DNA of 43,062 nucleotides from Verrucomicrobiota bacterium (GCA_030601755.1 JAUWBF010000024.1:1-43062), one strand, 5' to 3'; shown: positions 9,561 to 19,353, numbered from the stretch's first letter. Notes: generated from the letters alone by a model not told the origin. A program made the numbers and translations.

Positions 9561-11717
9561 GTGACCCGACCCGACGACAGTCAAAAGATTTATTCCCGCG
9601 AGCCCCTCTGGGACCCGGCCCGCTGGCTGCCCACGACCCGCGACGAGGTCGAGGCGCGCGGCTGGGACCAGCTCGACGTCATCATCGTCTCGGGCGACGC
9701 CTACGTGGACCATCCCGCCTTCGGCACCGCCGCCGTCGGCCGCATGCTCGAGGCCGAGGGACTCAAGGTCGCCATCATCGCCCAGCCCAACTGGCGCGAC
9801 GACCTGCGCGATTTCAAAAAGTTCGGCCCGCCCCGCCTCTTCTTCGGCGTCACCTCCGGTTGCATGGACTCCATGGTCAACCGCTACACCGCGGCCAAGA
9901 AGCTCCGCAGCGAGGACGCCTACACGCCCGGCGGCCAACACGGTTTCAGACCCGACTACGCGGTCACTGTTTACTCGAACATCCTCAAGGACCTCTACCC
10001 CGACGTGCCCGTCATGATCGGCGGCATCGAGGCCAGCCTGCGCCGCGTCACCCACTTCGACTACTGGTCAGACCAGCTCAAACCCTCCATCCTCGCCGAC
10101 AGCCGCGCCGACCTGCTCGTCTACGGCATGGGCGAACTCCCGCTCCGCGAGTGTGTGCGCCTGCTCAAGCGCGGCGTGCCCTTCGCCTCGCTGACCACCA
10201 TCCCCCAGACCGCGGTGCTCATGCCGCCCGGCAAGGACGCCCCTAAGAACAAGAGCTGGGACGACTTCACGCTCCACTCGCACGACGACTGCCTCGTCGA
10301 TCGCGAGCACTACGCGCGCAACTTCAAGGACATCGAAACCGAGTCCAACCGCGTGAAGGCCCGCCGCCTCTTCCAGCAAATCGGCGACCGCCTCCTCGTG
10401 GTCAACCCGCCGTTCCCGACCATGAGCGAGGAGCAGATCGACGCCGCCTTCGACCTGCCCTACACGCGCCTGCCGCACCCCAAGTATCGCAAGCGCGGGC
10501 CCATCCCCGCCTACGAGATGATCAAGCACTCGATCAACATGCACCGCGGGTGTTTTGGCGGGTGCAGCTTCTGCACGATCTCCGCGCACCAAGGCAAGTT
10601 CGTCGCCTCCCGCTCCAAGGCCTCCATCCTCCGCGAGGTTGAGTCCATCAAACAGATGCCCGACTTCCGCGGCACCATCAGCGACCTCGGCGGCCCCTCC
10701 GCCAACATGTATAAGATGAAGGGCAAGCAGCAGTGGATCTGCGACGAGTGCGTGCGTCCCTCCTGCATCTGGCCCGACGTCTGCCGCAACCTCGACACCG
10801 ACCACACCGCCCTCCTCGACATCTACGAAAGCGTGCGCAACACCGACGGCATCAAGCACGCCCACGTCGCCAGCGGCATCCGCTACGACCTCTTCCTGCA
10901 CGACAAGGGCGCCACGCCCGAGGTAAAGGCCAGCCACGAGAAATACATCGAGGAACTCGCCGCCCACCACGTGCCCGGTCGCATCAAGGTCGCCCCCGAG
11001 CACACCAGCGACCACGTGCTGCGCGTCATGCGCAAACCCACCTTCAACCTCTTCTACAAATTCAAGGAGAAGTTCGATGCCGCCTCCAAAAAAGCCGGCA
11101 AGCCCGCCCAGCCCGTCATCCCCTATTTCATCAGTTCGCACCCTGGTTCGCGTCCCGAGGACATGGCCGAGCTCGCCCTCAAGACCAAGGACCTCGGTTT
11201 CCGCCTCGAGCAGGTGCAGGACTTCACGCCCACGCCCATGACCGTGGCAACCGAGATCTACGTCACCGGCATGCACCCCTACGACGGCAAGGAGCTCGAG
11301 GTCGCCCGTTCGCCCGAGGACAAGCAGACCCAGCGCAGCTTCTTCTTCTGGTATAAGCCCGAGATGAAGAAGACCCTGCGGACCACGCTCAACAAGCTCG
11401 GCCTCAAGGACGTCGCCGCCCGCCTGCTCGACGGCAAACAAAAGACCGTCGACGTCACCCCGCCGCCCCACATCACCCCCTGCGGCGGCGGCCAGCCCGG
11501 CCAACGCCTCGCCGCCGCCCTCGGCAAAAAAGGCGCGCAGTCTCACGGAAAACCCGGCGCGCAGACCGCCCCCTGCGGTATGGAGATTCCCGATACGGCC
11601 GACGCTTCCACCGTGCCCGGCTACCGCCAGCTCGGTCCCAAGCCCGTCTCCAAGCCGTCCCGCGGCCCCGCCCCCAAGCCCGCCAGGCAGTTCTTCCAAA
11701 AGACGCGTCGCAAGTGA
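9561..11717 (+). CDS. ygiQ: YgiQ family radical SAM protein (UPF0313)
   Basis: Radical SAM protein of 718 residues when started at GTG 9561; a TTG at 9513 would add 16 residues. The UPF0313 N-terminal domain is followed by the radical SAM core with the CxxxCxxC motif in HRGCFGGCSFCTISAHQGK. Further cysteines (CDECVRPSCIWPDVC) may bind a second cluster or zinc. The Lys/Pro-rich tail after about 620 (KPVSKPSRGPAPKPARQFF) is typical of the family and probably disordered. Length matches E. coli YgiQ. The reaction is not established for the family. It is monocistronic, 67 bases before the blaI start. Confidence 0.93.
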   Translation: MTRPDDSQKIYSREPLWDPARWLPTTRDEVEARGWDQLDVIIVSGDAYVDHPAFGTAAVGRMLEAEGLKVAIIAQPNWRDDLRDFKKFGPPRLFFGVTSGCMDSMVNRYTAAKKLRSEDAYTPGGQHGFRPDYAVTVYSNILKDLYPDVPVMIGGIEASLRRVTHFDYWSDQLKPSILADSRADLLVYGMGELPLRECVRLLKRGVPFASLTTIPQTAVLMPPGKDAPKNKSWDDFTLHSHDDCLVDREHYARNFKDIETESNRVKARRLFQQIGDRLLVVNPPFPTMSEEQIDAAFDLPYTRLPHPKYRKRGPIPAYEMIKHSINMHRGCFGGCSFCTISAHQGKFVASRSKASILREVESIKQMPDFRGTISDLGGPSANMYKMKGKQQWICDECVRPSCIWPDVCRNLDTDHTALLDIYESVRNTDGIKHAHVASGIRYDLFLHDKGATPEVKASHEKYIEELAAHHVPGRIKVAPEHTSDHVLRVMRKPTFNLFYKFKEKFDAASKKAGKPAQPVIPYFISSHPGSRPEDMAELALKTKDLGFRLEQVQDFTPTPMTVATEIYVTGMHPYDGKELEVARSPEDKQTQRSFFFWYKPEMKKTLRTTLNKLGLKDVAARLLDGKQKTVDVTPPPHITPCGGGQPGQRLAAALGKKGAQSHGKPGAQTAPCGMEIPDTADASTVPGYRQLGPKPVSKPSRGPAPKPARQFFQKTRRK

Positions 11718-11766
11718 GCGATGGGCGCTGCCGGCGTTTGTGGCGTTGACAGTGGTGCGGGTATTC

Positions 11767-11784
11767 CTACTAATCAATTAGTAG
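11767..11784. promoter_or_regulatory. Perfect palindrome at the blaI start: probable BlaI operator
   Basis: CTACTAATCAATTAGTAG is a perfect 8+2+8 palindrome ending immediately before the blaI ATG at 11785. BlaI/MecI repressors bind short dyads in their own promoters, so autoregulation is the natural reading. No Shine-Dalgarno sequence is visible between the palindrome and the ATG, suggesting leaderless or weak initiation. Confidence 0.75.
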
Positions 11785-12168
11785 ATGAGCGCCGCGCCCA
11801 CTCCGTCCGACCTTGAGTTGAAATTGTTGCAAGCCTTGTGGCGGGCCGGTCCCGGCACGGCGCGTGAGCTGCTTGAAGCTTTGGATGATGGCAAGGCGCG
11901 TGCCTACACCACCGTCCTCACCACGCTGCAGATCATGGAGCGCAAGGGCTTCGTCTCACGCACCCGGCAGGGGCAGAGTGATCGCTGGCGGGCGGTGTTG
12001 CGTGAGAAGCGAACGGTGGGCGGTTATTGGAAACAGTTGTTGTCGCGCGTTGCCGGCGGGCGTCCGTCGGTGGCGGTCCAGCACTTGCTGGATGTCGGCA
12101 AGGTGGACGAGACGGAGCTCGCGGAGATAGAGCGTGTCATTCGCGAGTATCGGGAGAAGCGTCAATGA
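11785..12168 (+). CDS. BlaI/MecI-family transcriptional repressor
   Basis: Winged-helix repressor of 127 residues. The N-terminal DNA-binding half has the family pattern (SDLELKLLQALWRAGPGTAR, AYTTVLTTLQIMERKGFVSR) and the C-terminal helices provide dimerisation and the site that the partner protease normally cleaves. It overlaps the M56 peptidase gene by four bases (ATGA at 12165-12168), which implies translational coupling, as in blaI-blaR1 pairs. In this lineage such pairs are numerous and usually not linked to beta-lactam resistance; no beta-lactamase gene is nearby. It probably represses its own operon through the palindrome at 11767-11784. Confidence 0.93.
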   Translation: MSAAPTPSDLELKLLQALWRAGPGTARELLEALDDGKARAYTTVLTTLQIMERKGFVSRTRQGQSDRWRAVLREKRTVGGYWKQLLSRVAGGRPSVAVQHLLDVGKVDETELAEIERVIREYREKRQ

Positions 12169-15100
12169 GCCCGCTGCTGACGTCTTTGCTGCATTCGCTT
12201 TGGATAGGCTTGGTGCTGTGGCTGGTGCTGCGGGTCACGTTGCGCGGCGGAAGGCTTTCGACGGAGGCGAGGCATGGACTGGCGGTGGGGGCGACGGTCC
12301 TGCTGTTTACGGGCTGGGGCATGGCTTGGATGATGGCGAGCGCCGGGGCCGGAGGGACGACGATGGTGGCCACTGTCGTGGTGCCGCCAGAGTCAGTTCT
12401 TGTGGTGAATCAGGCGGTGTCCGTCGCGGCCCCGGCGGAAGCGCCGATCATGGCCTTGGCGCGGGAGAGGAGCGCGGGTGTGGGGGAGCGGTTGCGCCGC
12501 CTTGATCGCATGGTCATGGTGCAATGGTGCCTGGAATGGGCGTGGGCACTCGGAGTTTGTTTTGGACTGGCTCGTCTGGTCCATGGGCTGCGCGCGGGCG
12601 GCACGCGGTGGCTGGGAAGTCAAACCGTCGGCGAGCTGCCGGCGGTCTGGTTGTCGGCGTGGCAAGGCCGGCTTGAGGTAATCGCCGCGCGATTGAAGGC
12701 GCGACTGGTGGCGATCGAGGCGGCCGGCGCGCCGATGGTGGTTGGTTTGCTGGAACCTGTGATCGTGGTGCCGTTGGCCAGTTGCGCGGGTATCACGCCG
12801 GAGATGGCCCGGGTGGCTCTGGCTCACGAGTTGGCGCACGTCGCGCGTCGTGACTGGCTGGTGGAGATCGGGCTGCGTGTGGTCGAGGCGGTGTTGTTCT
12901 TCAACCCCTTCGTTTGGTTGCTGACCGCGCGCGTGCGTGAGGAGCGCGAGGCCTGTTGCGATGCGTGGGCTTGCGAGCGTTTGCAGTGCTCGGGAGAGGC
13001 GGTCGCCGAGTCGTTGGCCGCCTGGGCGCGCCGATTGACGGAGTCTGAACCGGCTGCGACGGGCGCTCTGGGGCTGGAGGGAGGCCTGCTGCGGCGGGTT
13101 GAGCGTTTGCTGGGTGGCGTGTCGGCGGGGCGTGCGCTGACCTGGCGGGGGACGGTCGGCGTGCTTGCGCTGATCCTGTGCGGATTGGCGGCGTATGGCG
13201 TGGCGTTGCGGTGGGGAGCGCGCTCTCTGAGCGACGCAGAACGGGTGGCCCTGCTCGATGACGTGGCGGCACCCCATGTCGCGGCCAATCCTTGGGTCCC
13301 GCAGCCCGTCAGCGAGGTTCGCCCGGAGCGCATTGTGTCGGGTCGCGTGGTCGATGAGCGTGGTCGTCCGGTGGCGGAGGCGCGGATTTCCATTTGGACC
13401 GGGGATCATCGCACGAGCGGTTCGGTGAAGACCGACGTCGATGGCAACTTCGCGGCGCGGCGTGCGTTCGCCGGTCCGGCGGAACTGCGGGTGCAGGCGG
13501 ACGGCGTCGCGATGCGGCGGGCTTACGTCAACGCCGATGAGGCGGAGTTGGCCGATGCGATCATCATGCCCGATGGATTGTCAGTGCCGGTGCGGGTGCT
13601 TGACGAGGCGGGCGGCCCGGTGGCGGGAGCGAGGGTGGATTGGAACTTGGACGTATTCGCGCCTCGCGATGCGGATCAAGCGGTCAGCGATCGCGACGGG
13701 CGTGTGGTGATTCCGCATTTGCCCATGGACATACCGGTTTACGTGCGCGCCGAGGCGGATGGCTATGCGGCGGTCGGCATCGGTCCTCTGACGAGCGACC
13801 AACTCGCTGGCCGCACGCCGGCGGAGATCCGCATGATACCTGGTCGCTCCGTGACGCTACGCGTGGTTGCCGATGACGGCGGCAACCCGGTGGCCAAGGC
13901 GCGGGTGCGGGTGGAGAGTTTGCAGCCGCGTTGGTCGCCCGGGGTGTATCCGCACCCGAGTTGGAACTACCGGGGCCTGTCGACGGATGCCGAGGGCAGT
14001 GTGGTGCTAAACCACCTGCGGCCGGACACGTCTTATCGGCTGAGAGTCGAAGCGCCCATGCTGACAGATGTTGAACTCCCCTTGGTCAACGCCCCGGCGG
14101 TCGAACAGGAAGTGCGGTTGCGCAAAGGCGGCAAGATCACGGTAAAATTGAAAAACCTTCCCGAGGAATTTCGGTCGGACTCGATGACGCTTTGGCTGGA
14201 GCAAGGGGGCGGACGGTGGGCCGCGCCGCTTCGGCCCCAGTCCGACGGCACCACCAGTGTTGTATTGTCATTGCGTGATGCCGGGCCGGTGACGTTGCGC
14301 TTCGCGGACGAGCGTTGGGCGGCCTGGACCGTGCGGGCCAAGTCGGTGGCTGAGTTGGGCGAGGTCGTGGAGTTCGATTTTTCCCAACCGCCTGCGGATG
14401 CCGTCGAGGTAAAGCGGCACCGTGTCGCGATCCGCTTCATGGACGGCAGTCGGGAGGTTTTTCCCTCCGGCCGGTTTTTTATCCACCGAAAGGCGACTGA
14501 GCGCTCTTGGGACGGCGACGCGTTTGCATTGGAGCCCGGCAAAGCGCTCCATGCCGAGTGGCCCGCCGGCACGCGGCTGAGGTTGACCGACGCCAGCCAA
14601 ATGATCGGTGCCAAAGTATCGCCCGACGCCATCGATGAACAACGTGAGTTCGTCGTCGATGAGCGTCTCACGGAAATCGTCGTGCCGGTCACCCCGGCCG
14701 GCCTCGTGCGTGCCCAGGTGCGCAGTGCCGATGGAGAACTCTTGCGCTCGGCTGGCATCAGCGGTGCCAACGAAACGGACAATGAGTCCAGAAAGCGCTA
14801 CATCGTCTTCACCGGCAATCAGTCCATGGGCGAGTGGCAGATATCCGGACCGGTGGAGTTCTCGTTTTGGCGCACGCCGATCTGGGCGGCGGAAGGACTG
14901 GTCTTCGCTCGGGGGCCGGCGGTCAAAGTGTCTGAGCGTCAGCCTGTGGTCGACGTGGTGGTTACGTTGCCGAAGACACGCACCTATCGGGTTTATATCA
15001 CCGATGATGAGGGTAAGCCGTTGCCTGCGGTGGTCTGCACCATCACGGCTCGCTTTGACAGCGACATGCACCGGTCGGTCCCTTTCGGACACCTGCAGCG

Positions 15101-15566
15101 AACGAGCGCCGGGGACGGGGCCGTGACTTTCGAGGCGGGCGTGGATTTTCCTCAATGGGACGGCCTTCGGCTTCTGGTCGAGGCCTCCCGTTCGGGATAC
15201 GCCAGAGTGAATCGGGAATTCGCGGCGCGAGACTTGTCTGGACGACCGGTCATTGTCATGCCGCCGGCGGCCATCTTCCGCGCGCGTATCGTCGATCCGA
15301 ATACATCGGCTGGTGTCGCTGGCATTAGCATCAACTATAGTTACACCAAAATCCCGAACGGAAGCTATGCACGTCACGGCACCGGCCCGGTTAGCGACGT
15401 CGACGGCTGGTTCACCTTTACGGATCTGATGCCCGATCAACCTTTCGTCTTTTCATACAGCGTCCCGAACGCGCTGGGCAGCCTATGGCTGGAGCCTGAA
15501 AAGAAAGGCGACCTCACCGCTGCGGATTCCGGTGTGACGATTTATACCAAACCCGTGCCGCGTTGA
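12165..15566 (+). CDS. M56 (BlaR1-type) membrane peptidase with carboxypeptidase-regulatory repeats
   Basis: Protein of 1133 residues, start at ATG 12165 coupled to blaI. The N-terminal region has membrane helices (SLWIGLVLWLVLRV; GATVLLFTGWGMAWMM; one near 130) and the zinc-metalloprotease motif HELAH (221-225), with a downstream Glu in REEREACCDAW as probable third ligand. A further helix (LTWRGTVGVLALILCGLAAY) leads to about 700 extracytoplasmic residues of beta-sandwich repeats, e.g. VSGRVVDERGRPVAEARISI and VRVLDEAGGPVAGARVDW, of the carboxypeptidase regulatory type. It lacks the penicillin-binding sensor domain of BlaR1, so the stimulus is probably not a beta-lactam; the repeats may sense an envelope or polysaccharide signal. 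Cleaving BlaI is the inferred output. Confidence 0.9.
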   Translation: MSPLLTSLLHSLWIGLVLWLVLRVTLRGGRLSTEARHGLAVGATVLLFTGWGMAWMMASAGAGGTTMVATVVVPPESVLVVNQAVSVAAPAEAPIMALARERSAGVGERLRRLDRMVMVQWCLEWAWALGVCFGLARLVHGLRAGGTRWLGSQTVGELPAVWLSAWQGRLEVIAARLKARLVAIEAAGAPMVVGLLEPVIVVPLASCAGITPEMARVALAHELAHVARRDWLVEIGLRVVEAVLFFNPFVWLLTARVREEREACCDAWACERLQCSGEAVAESLAAWARRLTESEPAATGALGLEGGLLRRVERLLGGVSAGRALTWRGTVGVLALILCGLAAYGVALRWGARSLSDAERVALLDDVAAPHVAANPWVPQPVSEVRPERIVSGRVVDERGRPVAEARISIWTGDHRTSGSVKTDVDGNFAARRAFAGPAELRVQADGVAMRRAYVNADEAELADAIIMPDGLSVPVRVLDEAGGPVAGARVDWNLDVFAPRDADQAVSDRDGRVVIPHLPMDIPVYVRAEADGYAAVGIGPLTSDQLAGRTPAEIRMIPGRSVTLRVVADDGGNPVAKARVRVESLQPRWSPGVYPHPSWNYRGLSTDAEGSVVLNHLRPDTSYRLRVEAPMLTDVELPLVNAPAVEQEVRLRKGGKITVKLKNLPEEFRSDSMTLWLEQGGGRWAAPLRPQSDGTTSVVLSLRDAGPVTLRFADERWAAWTVRAKSVAELGEVVEFDFSQPPADAVEVKRHRVAIRFMDGSREVFPSGRFFIHRKATERSWDGDAFALEPGKALHAEWPAGTRLRLTDASQMIGAKVSPDAIDEQREFVVDERLTEIVVPVTPAGLVRAQVRSADGELLRSAGISGANETDNESRKRYIVFTGNQSMGEWQISGPVEFSFWRTPIWAAEGLVFARGPAVKVSERQPVVDVVVTLPKTRTYRVYITDDEGKPLPAVVCTITARFDSDMHRSVPFGHLQRTSAGDGAVTFEAGVDFPQWDGLRLLVEASRSGYARVNREFAARDLSGRPVIVMPPAAIFRARIVDPNTSAGVAGISINYSYTKIPNGSYARHGTGPVSDVDGWFTFTDLMPDQPFVFSYSVPNALGSLWLEPEKKGDLTAADSGVTIYTKPVPR

Positions 15567-15680
15567 CATCGTGACAATTTGCCGTTGTCGGGACGCGTTG
15601 TTGTTCTGCAACGCTTTGCGCGCCGCGCTTGCCAGCGATCATCCGTTCGGGCTGACTCCGCCGATTTTCCCGACCACGCC

Positions 15681-17096
15681 ATGAGCCTTAAAGTCAGCAT
15701 CATCTCCCTCGGTTGCGCCAAGAACCTCGTCGACAGCGAGGTCATGATCGGCCACCTGCACCAGGCCGGCATGTCCGTGATCCCCGAGGCCGACAAGGCC
15801 GACGTCGTGGTGGTCAACACCTGCTCGTTCATCGACTCGTCCAAGGAGGAATCGATCAACCACATCCTCGAGGTCAACCAGCAGCGCGGCATGCGCAAAC
15901 GCAACCAGGCGCAGAAGCTCATCGTCGCCGGCTGCATGGCCCAGCGCTTCAACAAGGACCTGCCCGACGCCCTCCCCGAGGTCGACGCGTTCATCGGCCT
16001 CGACCAGGTCACCAAGATCGTCCCGATCATCGACGACATCTACGCCAAGGAACGCGCCGCCGGCGACAAGCCCGTCACCTTCCACGAGGGCCGCTCGACC
16101 TGGATTCCCGACTACGACACGCCGCGATTCCGCCTCACTCCGAAGCACTTTGCCTACATCAAGATCGCCGAGGGCTGCAACCATCCCTGCACTTTCTGCA
16201 TCATCCCGCAGATCCGCGGCCGCCACCGCTCGCGCACCGTCGAGTCCGTCGTCAAGGAAGCCCGCCAACTCGTCGCCGAGGGCGTCAAAGAGATCAATCT
16301 CATCTCCCAGGACACGACCTACTTCGGCATGGACACCTGGGAGCAGCGTCCCAACCCCCGCACGCCCGTCGACTCCGGCCGCGGCACCGCGCTCACCACG
16401 CTGCTGCGCGAACTCAACGCCATTGAAGGGGATTTCTGGATACGCCTGCTCTACACCCACCCCGCGCACTGGTCCGACGAACTGATAAAAACCATCGCCG
16501 AGTGCCCCAAGGTCGCCCGCTACATCGACATCCCGCTGCAGCACATCAGCGACCACATGCTGGGAAAAATGCAGCGCGAGACCAGCGGCGACTACATCCG
16601 CGATCTCATTGCCCGCATCCGCGCCGGCATCCCCGGCATCGCGGTGCGCACCACCTTCATCGTCGGCTTTCCCGGCGAGACCAAGGCCGACGTCGACGAG
16701 CTGGCCGAGTTCATCGAGCAGACCAAGTTCGAGCGCCTCGGCGTCTTCCGCTACTCGCAGGAGGACGGCACCCGCGCCGCCAAGATGGAGGAGCAGGTCG
16801 CCAAGAAGACCAAGGAGTCGCGCTGGCACCGTTTGATGGCCTTGCAGAAGGACATCGCCGCGCAGGTCAGCGCGAGCTACGTTGGCAAGGCCCTTCGCGT
16901 GTTGGTCGAGGAACCCGGCGTGGCCCGCGGCGAGGCCGACGCCCCCGACATCGACGGTCGCGTCTACGTGGACAAAAAACTCAAGGTCGGCGAATTCCAC
17001 GACGTCGTCATCACCGGCTTCCACGAATACGACCTGCTGGCCCTGCCGCCCGGCGTCGAGCCGCGCGAATACAAGGTCGCCAAGCAGGCGCAGTAA
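15681..17096 (+). CDS. rimO: Ribosomal protein S12 methylthiotransferase RimO
   Basis: Radical SAM methylthiotransferase of 471 residues that adds a methylthio group to the conserved Asp of ribosomal protein S12. The start at ATG 15681 gives MSLKVSIISLGCAKNLVDSE. The UPF0004 domain has its three Cys (LGCAKN, NTCSFID, AGCMAQRF) for the auxiliary 4Fe-4S cluster. The radical SAM motif is AEGCNHPCTFCIIPQIRGRH. A C-terminal TRAM domain follows (LRVLVEEPGVA to DVVITGFHEYDLLA). LGCAKNLVDSE distinguishes RimO from MiaB. It is a stand-alone gene after the M56 operon. Confidence 0.96.
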   Translation: MSLKVSIISLGCAKNLVDSEVMIGHLHQAGMSVIPEADKADVVVVNTCSFIDSSKEESINHILEVNQQRGMRKRNQAQKLIVAGCMAQRFNKDLPDALPEVDAFIGLDQVTKIVPIIDDIYAKERAAGDKPVTFHEGRSTWIPDYDTPRFRLTPKHFAYIKIAEGCNHPCTFCIIPQIRGRHRSRTVESVVKEARQLVAEGVKEINLISQDTTYFGMDTWEQRPNPRTPVDSGRGTALTTLLRELNAIEGDFWIRLLYTHPAHWSDELIKTIAECPKVARYIDIPLQHISDHMLGKMQRETSGDYIRDLIARIRAGIPGIAVRTTFIVGFPGETKADVDELAEFIEQTKFERLGVFRYSQEDGTRAAKMEEQVAKKTKESRWHRLMALQKDIAAQVSASYVGKALRVLVEEPGVARGEADAPDIDGRVYVDKKLKVGEFHDVVITGFHEYDLLALPPGVEPREYKVAKQAQ

Positions 17097-17168
17097 GCGG
17101 CGGCCCGTCGCATGCACCGTCGGCGTGACGAGACGTTTGTCGCGCGCCTCGTCACGACGCCGCGTCTG

Positions 17169-17564
17169 TCACAGGATCGAGCCGCCCGACCCGGGGCCGC
17201 CCTTCACCCAGGCGACGGCCTTCTCCTTTTCCCGAAACACCCCGATCTGGATCAGCGGATGGGTGTTGAGCGTCTGCAGCATGCGCGCGAAACCGAATTG
17301 CCCGGCGGTCGGCGTCACGATGGCGGAGCGCACCGGGTTGCGCAGCGTCACGCCCCGGCAGCTCTCGGCCAAGCTGTCGATGTCCATGAAGTTGGCCCGG
17401 ATGTCGGTCTCCGAGTCCAGCACGCACAAGGTGGGCGGCGAATGATCCTGGGCGCGCTCCAGCGCAACCATCGCGCGGACGACCTCGGACATCTGCGAAA
17501 GATCCACCGAACCGCGGAAGATCGCTTCGATGATGCCTGAATGTAAGCGCGTTTGGACGGCCAT
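17169..17564 (-). CDS. Small STAS/SpoIIAA-like protein (paralogue B)
   Basis: Soluble protein of 131 residues, homologous over its whole length to the product at 2757-3131. Shared blocks include TLRNPVRSAIV versus TLKNPVWSALV, and GQFGFARMLQTLNTHPLIQI versus HQFGFLRMFQTLNTHPQIEI. It ends in a Gly/Ser-rich tail (GGPGSGGSIL) absent from paralogue A. The STAS-like fold is inferred from the strand-helix pattern. It is divergent from the esterase gene at 17672 and convergent with rimO, so it appears to be a single-gene unit. Function unknown. Confidence 0.72.
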   Translation of the reverse strand: MAVQTRLHSGIIEAIFRGSVDLSQMSEVVRAMVALERAQDHSPPTLCVLDSETDIRANFMDIDSLAESCRGVTLRNPVRSAIVTPTAGQFGFARMLQTLNTHPLIQIGVFREKEKAVAWVKGGPGSGGSIL

Positions 17565-17671
17565 GGCTTGATTGCGCAGTGTGGTGCGGGGCGACGGCCG
17601 GCGTCAATCGACGCGGAGACGCGATTCGCTTCGCCAACGCCGGGATGTGCATGCAAGCGTGGTCCGCAGTC

Positions 17672-18637
17672 ATGCGACACGATTTCCCCTTTGATCCCAC
17701 CGGAGGTTATTCCGCCGAGGCCCTGATTGCCGGCCCGGTCGCCCCGTTGCCGCCCGAACCGCCCGACTTCGCGTCTTTCTGGCGGGCTACGTTTTCCGAG
17801 GCGATGGCCGCTTCGCTCGACTGGCACCTGGAGCCGTCGGTCAGCCATCCGGGCAACGAAGGGTGGGAGGTCTTCGACGTCAGCTTTGCCGGCATGGCCG
17901 GCGAGCACCGTGTGGGCGGTTGGCTCGTCAAGCCGCGCGGCCGCCCTGTCCGGCGCGGCTTGGTCTGGGGTCATGGCTACGGCGGCCGCGACGAGCCGCA
18001 GTTTAATCTGCCGGGCGATGATGTGGCGGCGATTTTCCCCGTCTGCACCGGCCTGCCGACCCGCAGCCCGCATCCGACCATCGGTGACAACGGCGGCTCG
18101 CACGTGATCTCGGGCATCGAGTCTCGCGAAACCTACTCGCATCGCTATTCGGTCATGGACATCTGGCGCGCGGCGTCGGTGCTGCTCGAGGCCGTGCCGG
18201 AGACGGCCGCGCGACTCGACTACCGCGGCGGCAGCTTCGGCGGAGGCATCGGGGCGCTGGCCTTGCCGTGGGACGATCGTTTCGTGGCGGCGCACCTCAC
18301 CGTGCCGAGTTTTGGCAACCACGACGTCCGCCTCGGTCTGCAATGCACCGGCAGCGGCGAAAGCGTGCGCCAGCTGTTTCAAGCGCGCCCGGAAATCCGT
18401 TCAGTGCTGGCCTACTTTGACTCGGCGGTGGCCGCGACCCACATCCGGATCCCGGTGCACGTCGGCGCGGCGGTGTTCGATCCCGCGGTGACGCCGCCTG
18501 GGCAATTTGCGGTCTATCATGCACTGGGCGGCCCCAAGCGGTTGTTCGTGCAAAGCACCGGGCATTTCGACCACGCTGGCACCCCCGCGGAAAACGAACG
18601 CATGGAGACGGAAATCCGGGACTTTCTCGCAGGCTGA
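17672..18637 (+). CDS. Acetyl xylan esterase-like hydrolase (AXE1, CE7 family)
   Basis: Alpha/beta-hydrolase of 321 residues, start at ATG 17672 (MRHDFPFDPTGGYSAEALIA). Catalytic triad candidates are Ser188 in RGGSFGGG, Asp270 in AVFDPAVTPPG and His298 in STGHFDHAG (His301 is an alternative). The oxyanion-region motif LVWGHGYGGRDEPQ also fits AXE1/cephalosporin C deacetylase enzymes. No signal peptide is visible, so it acts inside the cell, probably removing acetyl groups from imported xylo-oligosaccharides or related esters. Residues from 17645 or 17651 could extend the N-terminus by a few amino acids. No carbohydrate operon surrounds it. Confidence 0.85.
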   Translation: MRHDFPFDPTGGYSAEALIAGPVAPLPPEPPDFASFWRATFSEAMAASLDWHLEPSVSHPGNEGWEVFDVSFAGMAGEHRVGGWLVKPRGRPVRRGLVWGHGYGGRDEPQFNLPGDDVAAIFPVCTGLPTRSPHPTIGDNGGSHVISGIESRETYSHRYSVMDIWRAASVLLEAVPETAARLDYRGGSFGGGIGALALPWDDRFVAAHLTVPSFGNHDVRLGLQCTGSGESVRQLFQARPEIRSVLAYFDSAVAATHIRIPVHVGAAVFDPAVTPPGQFAVYHALGGPKRLFVQSTGHFDHAGTPAENERMETEIRDFLAG

Positions 18638-18718
18638 GTCGCGCCGGGGCGTCCGGTGGCGGTGCCCTCGTGTTTCGGGCGTTGCGCTTTGCCCTCCGGC
18701 CCTGTGGGGTGGGCGCTT

Positions 18719-19342
18719 ATGTCTTCACCCGAACTCTCCCTCGACACCACCGACCAGCGCGTCAGCTACGGCATCGCCATGAACATGGGCGCCAACATCG
18801 CCCGCCAAGGTGGCGTCGAAATCGACATGACCGCCTTCTTCGCCGGCCTGCAGGACGGCCTCAACGGCGCCAAGCCCCGCGTCAGCCAGGAAGACCTCCA
18901 GGCCGCCTTCCAGGAGGCCCAAGGGCGCATCGAGAAGATCAACTCCCAGCGCTCCGCCGCGCAGGCTCAGGCCGGCCAGGATTTCCTCGCCAAGAACAAG
19001 GTCCGCCCGGGCGTCGTCACCACCGCCTCCGGCCTGCAATACGAGATCCTTCGCGAAGGCTCCGGCGCCAAGCCCAAGTCCAGCCAGAGCGTCGAGGTCC
19101 ACTATCACGGCACCCTCATCGACGGCACCGTGTTCGACAGCTCCGTGCAGCGCGGCGAGACCATCTCGTTTCCCGTCACCGGCGTCATCCCCGGCTGGGT
19201 CGAGGCTCTGCAGCTCATGAGCGTCGGCTCCAAGTGGAAGCTCTACATCCCCTCCGACCTCGCCTACGGCGACCGCGGCCAAGGCCCGATCCCGCCCGCC
19301 AGCACCCTCATCTTCGAGGTCGAACTGATCGGCATCGAGTAA
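18719..19342 (+). CDS. FKBP-type peptidyl-prolyl isomerase (FkpA/Mip-like)
   Basis: Isomerase of 207 residues, start at ATG 18719 ([20 protein letters not shown]). An N-terminal helical dimerisation region with the Mip/FkpA pattern ([15 protein letters not shown], long helix 50-85) is followed by a C-terminal FKBP domain ([55 protein letters not shown]) with the usual active-site aromatics. Homologues are mostly periplasmic, but no signal peptide is seen here, suggesting a cytoplasmic chaperone-isomerase. A REP pair follows 11 bases after the stop codon. Confidence 0.92.
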   Translation: MSSPELSLDTTDQRVSYGIAMNMGANIARQGGVEIDMTAFFAGLQDGLNGAKPRVSQEDLQAAFQEAQGRIEKINSQRSAAQAQAGQDFLAKNKVRPGVVTTASGLQYEILREGSGAKPKSSQSVEVHYHGTLIDGTVFDSSVQRGETISFPVTGVIPGWVEALQLMSVGSKWKLYIPSDLAYGDRGQGPIPPASTLIFEVELIGIE

Positions 19343-19353
19343 AGGAATCGTTT

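Noticed and set aside
11785-15566. Beta-lactam resistance sensor (blaR1-blaI)
   Set aside because: No penicillin-binding domain in the M56 protein and no beta-lactamase gene nearby.
15639-17117. Long reverse frame opposite rimO, and similar ones opposite ygiQ and mmdA
   Set aside because: Antisense shadows of well-identified genes; composition is typical of high-GC mirror frames.
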